The translations under genes were made by a program, and so were the position numbers. This document shows positions 16,471-24,863 of a stretch of 64,000 bases of DNA, piece after piece (position 1 is the first letter of the stretch; the number at the start of each line of letters is the position of its first letter). This DNA is from Porphyromonas canoris (GTDB taxonomy: Bacteria; Bacteroidota; Bacteroidia; Bacteroidales; Porphyromonadaceae), in NCBI RefSeq assembly GCF_000769115.1, contig NZ_JQZV01000001.1, positions 1 through 64,000 of the forward strand, read 5' to 3'. Below the pieces are notes generated by a model that did no database searches, was not told where the DNA came from, and saw only the letters and a program-made list of their open reading frames with translations.

Positions 16471-17952
16471 TCAGATGCGTTTTTGCTGCTTCGCTTTCTC
16501 TATCCACTCAGGAACCACAACGTCCAAGAACTTCTTCTTATTGGCATGAAGCTCTTCAGGATTAAGCCCTATATAACGCTGTGCTTTCTCTTTGGTAGAG
16601 ATGTCAGGCATAGGAACGTCTCCGGTAAAGCCGAGATTGGCAAGCACTTTGGAGATTGCGAGCCTTGCTTGAAGCGCTCTCTCCAATCCGTTGGACAATA
16701 TACGGGTTACCTCTTGAGGCGCATGGAACGAAGCACCATGCGAAGCCACACCATAGTCCCAACGCCATTGCGCCTGACGGATATACTGCAACACCGGTTT
16801 CATGATCTCTTCGGTTGCTCCCTTATCCCAGGCAAACTTCGCCTCTATATGAGCTGCGGCAAGCTCTTTTTCGAGCTTATTCCGGATTTCGTTTGCCATA
16901 CGCTGACGATCGTAGACATTTTGGCGAAGCACCTCTTCGCTTTCACGGTGGCAGGTCTGACACGTTCTGTCTATATAGTTGAGCGGACTCTGTATGTGGT
17001 GGTCGCTGAACTTCACACCACCCTGACTCATATACGGCATATGACAGTCGGCACAAGCCACACCTCTTTGAGCATGTATGCCGAGCTGCGCTATCTCATA
17101 GTCGGGGTGCTGAGCCTTCAAGATAGGAGCTTTACTTATGGCATGGATGTAGTCGTAGTACTCTATTTCGTCGAAATACTTCTCTACATCTTCCATTGTT
17201 GTGCCTTTATCCCAAGGGAAAGTGAGGTATTTGTTCTCCTTGTAGAAGTAGTATTCCACGTGGCACTGTGCGCATACCAAAGAGCGCATCTCCTGATGAG
17301 TGGCTTTGGTAATATCTTTTCCCATTCTCTCGAAAGCCTCTATGAGTGCCGGACGAGAGATACGAAGATCCATTGTTTCGGTATCATGACAGTCGGCACA
17401 GCCTATCGGATTGACGATTTCACTGCCCATCTCGCTCCACTTCTTCTGGTAAAACTCCCCGATGCCTATCGCTTGCATCATTCTCGGAACATCAGGACTT
17501 TTACATACCCAGCAGGTCGACGGCTGTATATCATCCATTCCGTCTACACCCGGACTACCTGTACGCAACGTGTGGAGCATATCATGGATGGCATAGTAGT
17601 GCCCTCGCGGACTCCCGTACTCCCTTGAAAATGCGTATCCTGCCCAAAATACCACCATCTCCGGACGTTGTGCCAGCACATCCACAAACTTATTTCCGTT
17701 GAACTCGGAAACAAACGATGTATCTGCTGTCTGCAACCATGTTTCGTACTCACGAGGATAGTTGGATTGGAAGAGTGCATTCCGAGCTTCCATCGGAGCG
17801 ATCTCCACTTTCTTATTGGCAAAGATCGACCGGACCTCTGCACGACGTTCCGTAATGGATGCAGCCAATAAACCTAAACAGAAAACCGCAACCATGGCAG
17901 ATATAAACAGAACCCAACCCTGCCAGCTTTTCAGTCTTTTTCTTTCTTTCAT
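16471..17952 (-). CDS. nrfA: Ammonia-forming cytochrome c nitrite reductase
   Basis: The 493-residue pentahaem enzyme reduces nitrite to ammonia with six electrons in the periplasm. Five haem sites are visible in order: CWVCK (the active-site haem with lysine), CADCH, CAQCH, CADCH and CQTCH. The N-terminus has a membrane anchor or signal (about 10-32). The gene follows nrfH by 35 bases and precedes the cytochrome maturation genes. Five haems, CXXCK and length all match the family, so the call is firm. It likely serves anaerobic respiration or detoxification of nitrite and nitric oxide. Confidence 0.97.
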   Translation of the reverse strand: MKERKRLKSWQGWVLFISAMVAVFCLGLLAASITERRAEVRSIFANKKVEIAPMEARNALFQSNYPREYETWLQTADTSFVSEFNGNKFVDVLAQRPEMVVFWAGYAFSREYGSPRGHYYAIHDMLHTLRTGSPGVDGMDDIQPSTCWVCKSPDVPRMMQAIGIGEFYQKKWSEMGSEIVNPIGCADCHDTETMDLRISRPALIEAFERMGKDITKATHQEMRSLVCAQCHVEYYFYKENKYLTFPWDKGTTMEDVEKYFDEIEYYDYIHAISKAPILKAQHPDYEIAQLGIHAQRGVACADCHMPYMSQGGVKFSDHHIQSPLNYIDRTCQTCHRESEEVLRQNVYDRQRMANEIRNKLEKELAAAHIEAKFAWDKGATEEIMKPVLQYIRQAQWRWDYGVASHGASFHAPQEVTRILSNGLERALQARLAISKVLANLGFTGDVPMPDISTKEKAQRYIGLNPEELHANKKKFLDVVVPEWIEKAKQQKRI

Positions 17953-17987
17953 GGGTGTATCTTTTTTCTTATTCTATCCGTTTGTTA

Positions 17988-18617
17988 TTATCTCTTGTTT
18001 TTCTCTTCGTCCATCTTGCTTCTCAACCACTCCGGAACGGGAGACTCCGGATAAGGTACAAGGGCTGAAGGGGTAGATGAAAGACTGTTCTTCCCTCCGT
18101 GAGGCACGTCTCTATGACAGTCCCAACAAGCTCTGCCATCGCCATGGTTCAGTTCTTTACGGGTCATCCGTCCGGTCTTGACAAACTCCTGGTTGAGCTG
18201 CATGTGACAGCGGATACAGTTGTCATATATCACTTCACGGCTTGCAGTGATGGCTTGCATAGCTTGCGGCTCTTGTCTCATAGTGAACACGTAAGAGTGT
18301 CTCAAGCCATCTTTCGCCTTGAAATAGTACTTGTTCAGAACGTTGTTATGGGGGACATGGCAGTCGTTACACGTAGCCACAAGCATGTGTGAAGAGTGTT
18401 GCCATGTAGCATAATAGGGGCCCATGACGTGGCAGTTGACGCACACCTTCGGGTCGTCTAAGAGGTAGCTGTAAGCTTTGGAAGCATAAACCAGGTATGC
18501 TCCCAACCCAAACGTTACGCCAAGAAGGAGTATCGCCACCACCTTGGAGCCATAAGCAGGAAGTAAACTCTGTATCAAAGAGCGTACTCGGTAAGATAGA
18601 GATTGCTTGCTGCGCAT
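17988..18617 (-). CDS. nrfH: NrfH, tetrahaem quinol dehydrogenase for NrfA
   Basis: The 209-residue NapC/NirT-type protein has one N-terminal membrane helix (about 20-42) and four haem motifs: CVNCH, CNDCH, CIRCH and CWDCH. It oxidises menaquinol and passes electrons to NrfA. It is first in the nrf unit, and the promoter sits 90 bases upstream. The tail after the last haem (about 40 residues) is longer than in the best-studied NrfH proteins. Confidence 0.95.
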   Translation of the reverse strand: MRSKQSLSYRVRSLIQSLLPAYGSKVVAILLLGVTFGLGAYLVYASKAYSYLLDDPKVCVNCHVMGPYYATWQHSSHMLVATCNDCHVPHNNVLNKYYFKAKDGLRHSYVFTMRQEPQAMQAITASREVIYDNCIRCHMQLNQEFVKTGRMTRKELNHGDGRACWDCHRDVPHGGKNSLSSTPSALVPYPESPVPEWLRSKMDEEKNKR

Positions 18618-18706
18618 AAGCCGTTAAGTTTTTTGAACCACAAATAGTAGTGATTAAATGAAGTAAATTTTATGATTAAACCATACAATATCACTACCTA
18701 ATACCA

Positions 18707-18738
18707 CAAAATTATATATTAGATTTATTATTTCCAAA
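18707..18738 (-). promoter_or_regulatory. Promoter of the nrf/ccs/crcB unit
   Basis: On the minus strand TTTG (18738-18735) is followed after exactly 20 bases by TAATTTTG (18714-18707). Both boxes match the consensus. Transcription would start near 18700, giving a leader of about 80 bases. Confidence 0.75.
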
Positions 18739-18747
18739 TCCAAGATG

Positions 18748-18764
18748 ATTTTAGATCATAAAAT
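18748..18764. promoter_or_regulatory. Candidate operator upstream of the nrf promoter
   Basis: ATTTTA and TAAAAT form a perfect inverted repeat with a five-base GATCA spacer. It is centred about 56 bases upstream of the predicted start site, where an activator of Crp/Fnr or HcpR type could bind. The regulator is unknown. Confidence 0.4.
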
Positions 18765-18829
18765 GAACACGTTAACAACTTAGGTTTAACACGATCTTTT
18801 TTCTCGCTGAACAGATTCACAACTCAAAA

Positions 18830-18913
18830 TCGAGGTTAGAATGGCACTGTTCAAGCCTTGATTGTTGCATTTCAAGCCTTGATTTGCACGGATCGAGGCT
18901 TGATTTTTAATAT
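18830..18913. repeat. Four phased 21-bp direct repeats, locus A
   Basis: Units start at 18830, 18851, 18872 and 18893, each exactly 21 bases. The consensus is close to TCAAGCCTTGATTTGCA plus four variable bases; TCAAG..CTTGA is itself palindromic. Flanks on both sides resemble those of the array at 29295-29378. The array is 175 bases upstream of the next promoter and lies between the nrf unit and the DUF4332 gene. Nothing else was seen in 18765-19087. Confidence 0.75.
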
Positions 18914-19087
18914 TATAAAGGTTAAGAGACTCTTTTATTACCGATCAACTCTTTTTTTGAATACTTATAAACGAGTTTTTGATTCTCCATCCGGATTTTC
19001 ATTCAAAGATGAGAGGATAAAGCTCATAACCAAACATTTCTCAACGAGTTAGTTTCCTATAATTTGAGAAAGAAGAGAAAATAATAG

Positions 19088-19118
19088 TTTGAATATTGAC
19101 AAGTAGTAGTTATATTTG
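19088..19118 (+). promoter_or_regulatory. Promoter of the DUF4332 gene
   Basis: TTTG (19088-19091), a 19-base spacer and TATATTTG (19111-19118) match the consensus. The start codon follows 42 bases later. Confidence 0.75.
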
Positions 19119-19160
19119 TAGTCCCTTGAATATTAACAAATCAAAAAAGAACCGCATCCT

Positions 19161-19571
19161 ATGGTAAACTACAAGTTGGAACAGATTAAAGCCATAGAGC
19201 CTGCTTGTAAACAGAAACTGATCAAGGCAGGCATCGAAAATACTATGGCTCTCTCCAGGGCGAGTAAAACCAGAGTAATGAGAAAAAAGCTCTCGGAACA
19301 GACCAAAATAGATGAGAGACGCATCCTTAAATGGGCGAACATGGTGGATCTCCTACGCGTGAACGGCATAGGAGCAGACTATGTTTCTATTTTAGTCATA
19401 ATAGGCATCGGTTCCATGAAAAACCTAAGCAGTGCAGATCCGGAATATATCGTGCAGAAGATGGCAGAGGTAAACGACAAAAAAAATATCGTCAAACGCA
19501 CTCCTCTTGTTACCGTTGTGAACAAATGGATAGAGCAGGCAAAGGTGTTGCCCAGAGGATTGGAGCCTTAG
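19161..19571 (+). CDS. DUF4332 helix-hairpin-helix protein
   Basis: The 136-residue cytoplasmic protein consists of two helix-hairpin-helix-like halves (about 5-60 and 62-130). The second hairpin LLRVNGIGADYVSILVIIGIGSM is the clearest. This is the DUF4332 pattern, related to the helix-hairpin-helix folds that bind DNA without sequence preference. The protein is very basic, which agrees with nucleic-acid binding, but no function is established. It is a single-gene unit with its own promoter and terminator. Confidence 0.8.
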   Translation: MVNYKLEQIKAIEPACKQKLIKAGIENTMALSRASKTRVMRKKLSEQTKIDERRILKWANMVDLLRVNGIGADYVSILVIIGIGSMKNLSSADPEYIVQKMAEVNDKKNIVKRTPLVTVVNKWIEQAKVLPRGLEP

Positions 19572-19597
19572 TACGAAAGGAGAGTAAAAGGAAAAGA

Positions 19598-19650
19598 AAT
19601 CGGCAGAAGATCCATTCCGGAGATCTTCCGCCGATTCTCTTTTTATATTT
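19598..19650 (+). terminator. Intrinsic terminator of the DUF4332 gene
   Basis: Fifteen-base arms (19598-19612 and 19622-19636) pair with one mismatch and are followed by a T-rich tract CTCTTTTTATATTT. Confidence 0.85.
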
Positions 19651-19719
19651 CTTTCCAATCAGGACAACTATTATTAAAAGTGTTCTTACCTGAAAAGAGA
19701 GATTAAATTCTGTTTGTCA

Positions 19720-21288
19720 TTAGAAGGCAAAGATAGGACGAGCCTTAAGAAGAGCATCCTTTGCAGGCCCCTGCAAGGAAGAGTTGTAGAACAATACGCC
19801 TTGAGAAATATTGTTATTGCGTTCTGCGCTGGAACGATAAGTATTCTCTGTAAGTTTTTGAACTCCCACTGCTCCAATTTTATCAAGAGCTGCATTGATC
19901 TTCTTCATTACTTCTTTGTCTTTATTGGCCAAGAACCTGATATTTCCACTGAATGGACCGTGACACATCAGAGTAAGCTCTTTAGGAGATGGAAGATACC
20001 ATCCTGTTGTAGTTGCAGGAACAGGATTTGCCGCAGCAAATTCTTTGAGCCTAACAATTGCTGTTACAGGCCATGCAGAATTTTCCGGAGCATTGTTGAA
20101 TGCTTCCAAAGCTTTAGAGTTATTGTACCCAACAGTCTTATTAAGATTGGTCGAAACATCGTCTTCTGCTGTCACGGGAGTTTCATATTGCTTGGCATTT
20201 GCTTCGACCCAAGCTCCCACAGTATTGTTATAGGTCTTGTAATTCTCTTGCCATTGACATTGTAGTATTTCTGTTAGGGATACAACCAACCCGTTGGTAC
20301 ACTTAGGGAAGTCTCTCTTCATCGCTTTATCTTGCTTGGTAGCATCACCAATCCAGAATACAATGCCGATAATCTTCTTGGCATTATCTATCTGATCGGA
20401 TGTAGAGCCGTCTTCATAGTAAAAGTCTCCCACTCTTGGAGGTCTTACCGGAAGCTCTACGATAACGATACACTTGGCTGTCTTGCCTCCGGCTGCTGCT
20501 GTAATCTCTGCAGTACCAGCTGCCACTGCGGTCACAAGACCTGCTTCTGTAACGGTAGCAACACTCTTATTGGAAGAAGTCCAAGTAACTGTCTTGTGCG
20601 TTGCATTCTCCGGTAGGACCGTTGCACTAAGTTTCAATCTTTCTCCTACAACCAACTCTAGAGAGGTCTTACTGATAGTAACGCTCTCCACTAAGATAGG
20701 ATTGACCTTGACTCTGCACTGAGCACTCTTATCGCCGGTCTTTGCTGTAATAGTGGCTTCTCCTTCTCCTTTTGCAACCACTTTACCATTGTTATCCACG
20801 GTAGCCACCGCCTTGTCGGAAGAATCCCATGTTACGGTTTTGTCTTCTGCGTTATCCGGAGTCACGGTAGCCTTAAGCACCACCTCCTCACCAATAGTCA
20901 TCTCGTGATTTTCCTTATCCAAGGTAATACCCGATACAGGCACTGCTGCCACAACGACCTTACATATCGCAAACTTTCCACCTGCTGTTGCTTTCACTTC
21001 TGCCTCACCCAATCCAATGGCTGTTACCTTACCGGTCTTGTCCACAGATACGATATCCGTTTTTGAAGATGTCCATGTAAGCTCCTTGTTTTCTGCATCC
21101 GCAGGAGTGATGGTTGCAGTAAGCTGTTCCGTGTCTCCCTTAAAGAGCTGGAGAGATGTCTTGTTCAACGCAACATTGGCAACCAAAATCGGATCTTTCT
21201 TACATGATGTAAGAGCAAAAATCGACAAAAAAACCAAAGTCAACAGACCATTGATGTGAATTCTTTTCATAGCTTTCTTTGTTGTCAT
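19720..21288 (-). CDS. Lipoprotein with three Ig-like (BIG_2) domains
   Basis: The 522-residue product has a lipoprotein signal (lipobox FALTSC) and three consecutive bacterial Ig-like group 2 domains (about 36-115, 118-198, 201-282). Each carries the signatures LxxTVxPxNAxxKxVTWxSS and VATVDxxGxVxAxxxGxAxIxA. A C-terminal region of 240 residues with GWYLPSPKELTLM resembles the fibrobacter-type major paralogous (DUF1566-like) domain. The protein is likely surface-exposed with an adhesive or scaffold role; the ligand is unknown. The domains are similar enough to have arisen by duplication. It is a single gene with its own promoter. Confidence 0.88.
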   Translation of the reverse strand: MTTKKAMKRIHINGLLTLVFLSIFALTSCKKDPILVANVALNKTSLQLFKGDTEQLTATITPADAENKELTWTSSKTDIVSVDKTGKVTAIGLGEAEVKATAGGKFAICKVVVAAVPVSGITLDKENHEMTIGEEVVLKATVTPDNAEDKTVTWDSSDKAVATVDNNGKVVAKGEGEATITAKTGDKSAQCRVKVNPILVESVTISKTSLELVVGERLKLSATVLPENATHKTVTWTSSNKSVATVTEAGLVTAVAAGTAEITAAAGGKTAKCIVIVELPVRPPRVGDFYYEDGSTSDQIDNAKKIIGIVFWIGDATKQDKAMKRDFPKCTNGLVVSLTEILQCQWQENYKTYNNTVGAWVEANAKQYETPVTAEDDVSTNLNKTVGYNNSKALEAFNNAPENSAWPVTAIVRLKEFAAANPVPATTTGWYLPSPKELTLMCHGPFSGNIRFLANKDKEVMKKINAALDKIGAVGVQKLTENTYRSSAERNNNISQGVLFYNSSLQGPAKDALLKARPIFAF

Positions 21289-21360
21289 GAATAAAAAAGG
21301 TTAAACATTAATATTTATAATCGCGTTTTCAAACTTAAGGATATGTGTGGTCACCGGCCC

Positions 21361-21391
21361 CAAAATTAAAGATTTATTCCGGATAGACAAA
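21361..21391 (-). promoter_or_regulatory. Promoter of the Ig-like lipoprotein gene
   Basis: On the minus strand TTTG (21391-21388), a 19-base spacer and TAATTTTG (21368-21361) match the consensus. The leader would be about 65 bases. Confidence 0.75.
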
Positions 21392-21657
21392 TATTTATTT
21401 CACAATTAACCAACTAAAATCCTCTTCTCTACTCTTTCCTCTAAAGATTTTAGAAAAATCACAACCCTTTTATGCTTTTCCGGCGAAAGAGAAAAGACCG
21501 AAAATAATCCTGCTTTCATCTTTCCGCATATCTATAAAAAGGGAAACAATCCATATAAAAGCAGCTATAAATAGAAGTAGATATTTTTATACCAGAGCCA
21601 GAATGCCGGTATTTCTGATAACGGCTCAGAAAAGGAATTTTTATCCTTACTTACGGC

Positions 21658-21688
21658 TTGTTTTCCTCTAATATTTTTTCTAAATTTG
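21658..21688 (+). promoter_or_regulatory. Promoter of nrdDG
   Basis: TTGT (21658-21661), a 19-base spacer and TAAATTTG (21681-21688) form a good match with a -33 variant that also appears at 36347 and 63866. The leader of about 140 bases contains AGCCTTC/GAAGGCT arms (21692-21720) and AGAG..CCGT/ACGG.CTCT arms (21772-21802) that could form hairpins. Between this and the divergent promoter at 21361 I see nothing else. Confidence 0.6.
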
Positions 21689-21835
21689 GAAAGCCTTCAG
21701 AAAGAATAAATCCGAAGGCTGAGGGCAAAACCTTTATAACGAAAGAGACAAAATTATTACATACACCAAAAAGAGCGTCCGTGCATTTATATGAACGGCT
21801 CTCTCATTAAATCACGTACTTATACCCAATATAAC

Positions 21836-24226
21836 ATGGCATCTGCAACATTGTTCATCACTAAGAGAGATGGAAAGAAGGAACCCTTTTCACCACAAAA
21901 GATAGAGGAGGCAATAGTAAAAGCCTACCGTGCTTGCGGTCTCTGCGAAAACAGAGATCTTATCCGTAATATAGTGGATCAGGTCTGTATGAAAATCACT
22001 AAAGAGGATCCGGGAGTAGAAGAGATACAAGACCTTGTAGAGCATGAGCTGATGGTGCATAACCCTTTCGTGGCTAAGAAATATATCATCTACCGAGAGT
22101 GGAGAAACGTCGAGCGCGATAAACGAACCGGAATGAAGCAAATCATGGACGGCATTGTTAAGATTGAGAAGAACGATATCAATCTGAGCAATGCGAATAT
22201 GTCCGCTCATACACCCGCAGGTCAGATGATGACTTTTGCTTCTGAGGTTACCAAAGATTATACCAACAAATATCTGTTGGGCGTGAAATATGCACGCGCT
22301 CACAGGAATGGAGACATTCATATTCACGACTTGGACTACTACCCGACCAAGACCACAACATGCTTGCAGTACGACTTGGAGGATCTCTATGAGAGAGGAT
22401 TCCGAACCAAAAACGGCAGTATCCGAACTCCACAAAGCATCCAAAGCTATGCAACACTTGCAACAATCATCTTCCAAACCAATCAAAACGAACAACATGG
22501 AGGGCAATCCATCCCGGCTTTTGACTATTTCATGGCACCAGGAGTACGGAAGTCTTTCCAAAAGCATCTTGCAGAGACATTGAAGCTGATAGTCTCTTTG
22601 GAAAGCGGGAAGGAGATCGAACGCAAAGAGATACAGCAAAAGCTTGCAGAACAGCACATTTCCGTTCAGGAGAAGAAAGAGGAGCAAGAGAAAGCTATTG
22701 CCTCCATACTTTCCATGATTGAGGGTATAGACGAAAAAGGAGTAAGGAAAGCGTGGCAACATGCCATGGATAAGACCATACGTGAAACCCATCAAGCGAT
22801 GGAGGCATTCATACATAACCTTAACACGATGCATTCTCGTGGAGGAAATCAAGTGGTCTTCAGCTCCATCAACTACGGTACCGACACCTCTCCGGAAGCG
22901 CGTTTGCTGATGAGAGAACTGCTCTCCGCAACAATGGAAGGGCTTGGACATGGAGAGGTACCGATATTCCCGATACAGATCTTTAAGGTTAAAGATGGTG
23001 TCTCTTACTCTGAAAAAGACTGCGCGAAGGCTTTGGCTGACTTTCCAAAAGCTCTCAGCGGAGAAATGGAGTTTGAAGCTCCGAACTTTGACCTGCTTAT
23101 TGAGGCATGTCGTACTACTTCAAAGGCTCTCTTCCCTAACTTCGTATTCTTGGATGCTCCGTTTAATAAACATGAGAAGTGGAATGCCGATGATCCCAAA
23201 CGCTATCTCTACGAGGTGGCAACAATGGGATGTAGAACAAGAGTATTTGAAAATCTCCATGGAGAGAAGAGTTCCGTCGGACGCGGGAACCTATCTTTTA
23301 CTTCTCTCAATATGCCTCGTTTGGCAATAGAGGCGATAAGGGAAGCGGAAGAAAATAATCCGGGAGCGGATAAACACACCATCCGCAGAGAGGCAAAAGA
23401 GATATTCCTCGAAGGAGTACGAAAGACTTCCGAAATGATAGCCGAACAGCTGTACGACAGATATAAATATCAAAAAAGCTCATTGGCAAGACAGTATCCG
23501 TTCATGATGGGTAATGATGTCTGGAAAGGCGGTGGCAGTTTAGACCCTAATGATGAGGTAGGAGAGGTAATAAAGAGCGGAACTCTCGGTATCGGGTTCA
23601 TTGGCGGACACAATGCCATGATCGCAATATATGGAGAGGGGCATGCGCACAATCAGGAGGCTTGGCAGACTCTATATGATGCTGTCATGGTGATGAATGA
23701 AGTGGTAGAAGAGTACAAAAAGAAGTATGGACTCAACTATTCTGTACTGGCTACTCCGGCAGAAGGACTCTCCGGTAGATTTACTCGTATGGATAAAAAG
23801 AAGTACGGGGTAATAGCCGGCGTGAACGACAGAGACTATTACGTGAACTCTTTCCACATAGATGTCAAAGAGCCTGTAACCATCTTTGAAAAGATAAAGA
23901 AAGAAGCACCTTTCCATGCCATCACGAGAGGAGGACACATTACTTATGTAGAGCTCGACGGCGAAGCAAAGAAAAACATTTCCGGCATTCTTAAGATCGT
24001 CAAGGCAATGCACGATGAGGGTATCGGCTATGGCTCTATCAATCACCCGGTGGATACATGCAACAAGTGTGGCTATAAAGGTGTAATATATGCGAAATGC
24101 CCTGTGTGCAGTGGTGAGAACATTGCAAGGCTAAGACGTATTACGGGATACCTTACCGGATCTTTGGATAGCTGGAACTCTGCCAAGCAGGCAGAAGAGC
24201 ACGACAGAGTGAAACACTCCAAATAA
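21836..24226 (+). CDS. nrdD: Anaerobic ribonucleoside-triphosphate reductase, class III
   Basis: The 796-residue glycyl-radical enzyme makes deoxyribonucleotides without oxygen. An ATP-cone is at the N-terminus ([20 protein letters not shown]). The catalytic barrel follows, and the C-terminus has a four-cysteine zinc site (CNKCGY...CPVCSG) and the glycyl-radical loop RRITGYLTG. The ATG at 21836 ([13 protein letters not shown]) is preferred over an in-frame ATG at 21791. A charged insertion near 260-310 lies between the conserved blocks. nrdG follows after 16 bases. Confidence 0.96.
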   Translation: MASATLFITKRDGKKEPFSPQKIEEAIVKAYRACGLCENRDLIRNIVDQVCMKITKEDPGVEEIQDLVEHELMVHNPFVAKKYIIYREWRNVERDKRTGMKQIMDGIVKIEKNDINLSNANMSAHTPAGQMMTFASEVTKDYTNKYLLGVKYARAHRNGDIHIHDLDYYPTKTTTCLQYDLEDLYERGFRTKNGSIRTPQSIQSYATLATIIFQTNQNEQHGGQSIPAFDYFMAPGVRKSFQKHLAETLKLIVSLESGKEIERKEIQQKLAEQHISVQEKKEEQEKAIASILSMIEGIDEKGVRKAWQHAMDKTIRETHQAMEAFIHNLNTMHSRGGNQVVFSSINYGTDTSPEARLLMRELLSATMEGLGHGEVPIFPIQIFKVKDGVSYSEKDCAKALADFPKALSGEMEFEAPNFDLLIEACRTTSKALFPNFVFLDAPFNKHEKWNADDPKRYLYEVATMGCRTRVFENLHGEKSSVGRGNLSFTSLNMPRLAIEAIREAEENNPGADKHTIRREAKEIFLEGVRKTSEMIAEQLYDRYKYQKSSLARQYPFMMGNDVWKGGGSLDPNDEVGEVIKSGTLGIGFIGGHNAMIAIYGEGHAHNQEAWQTLYDAVMVMNEVVEEYKKKYGLNYSVLATPAEGLSGRFTRMDKKKYGVIAGVNDRDYYVNSFHIDVKEPVTIFEKIKKEAPFHAITRGGHITYVELDGEAKKNISGILKIVKAMHDEGIGYGSINHPVDTCNKCGYKGVIYAKCPVCSGENIARLRRITGYLTGSLDSWNSAKQAEEHDRVKHSK

Positions 24227-24242
24227 CTATAAGACTGAAGAG

Positions 24243-24731
24243 ATGCCTTGTCCGATAGAAGAATACAACCTTCACCTTCTGAATAGATACAAAGAGACTA
24301 TTTCAGATGGTGAAGGTATTCGTTTTTCTATCTATTTGGCTGGCTGCTCTCACCGCTGTAAAGGCTGCCACAATCCGGCGAGCTGGGATCCCAACAATGG
24401 GGTACTGCTTACAGACTCCATTCTTACCGATATTATTGCAGAGATCAAAGAGAATCCTCTCCTTGACGGTATCACTATAAGCGGAGGAGATCCGTTCTAT
24501 AATCCGGTCGGATTGGAGGCTCTCCTGTCCCGTCTGAAAGAGGAGACGGGGATGAATATCTGGGTTTACACCGGATATACATTGGAACAGCTCTCCAATG
24601 ATCCTCTGCTATCACTTCCATTAAAATACATAGATATACTAGTGGATGGACCTTTTATCCAAGAGGAGTTCGATCCCACGTTGCGTTTTAGGGGAAGCAG
24701 GAATCAACGCATCATTTACCTTAAGAAATAA
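24243..24731 (+). CDS. nrdG: Anaerobic ribonucleotide reductase activating protein
   Basis: The 162-residue radical-SAM protein installs the glycyl radical on NrdD. The motif CSHRCKGC gives the C-X3-C-X2-C cluster ligands, and ISGGDPF matches the SAM-binding GGE-type motif. The gene directly follows nrdD in one unit. A hairpin lies downstream that ends the convergent gene and may also block read-through here. Confidence 0.95.
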   Translation: MPCPIEEYNLHLLNRYKETISDGEGIRFSIYLAGCSHRCKGCHNPASWDPNNGVLLTDSILTDIIAEIKENPLLDGITISGGDPFYNPVGLEALLSRLKEETGMNIWVYTGYTLEQLSNDPLLSLPLKYIDILVDGPFIQEEFDPTLRFRGSRNQRIIYLKK

Positions 24732-24785
24732 AACCTGTACGAGAAGTACATTTTTCCTTAACACCAACATTGAGAAAAGCAAATA

Positions 24786-24828
24786 AAAATCGCCCCGATG
24801 TATCTAACGAATACATCGGGGCGATTCT
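24786..24828 (-). terminator. Hairpin terminator between nrdG and the TPR lipoprotein
   Basis: Perfect 16-base arms (24788-24803 and 24811-24826) surround a seven-base loop. The T-tract TTTTTATTT is on the minus strand, so it terminates the lipoprotein gene best; plus-strand use would lack a T-tract. Confidence 0.85.
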
Positions 24829-24863
24829 GTATATCAAGAAATCTGTTTCCCTATCTTGTTCTA

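Noticed and set aside
16438-17628. Open frame of 396 codons antisense to nrfA
   Set aside because: nrfA has all five haem motifs. The antisense frame is a by-product of codon composition.
18830-18913. Phased 21-bp repeats considered as a CRISPR array
   Set aside because: Units follow each other without spacers and differ from one another; no cas genes are near.
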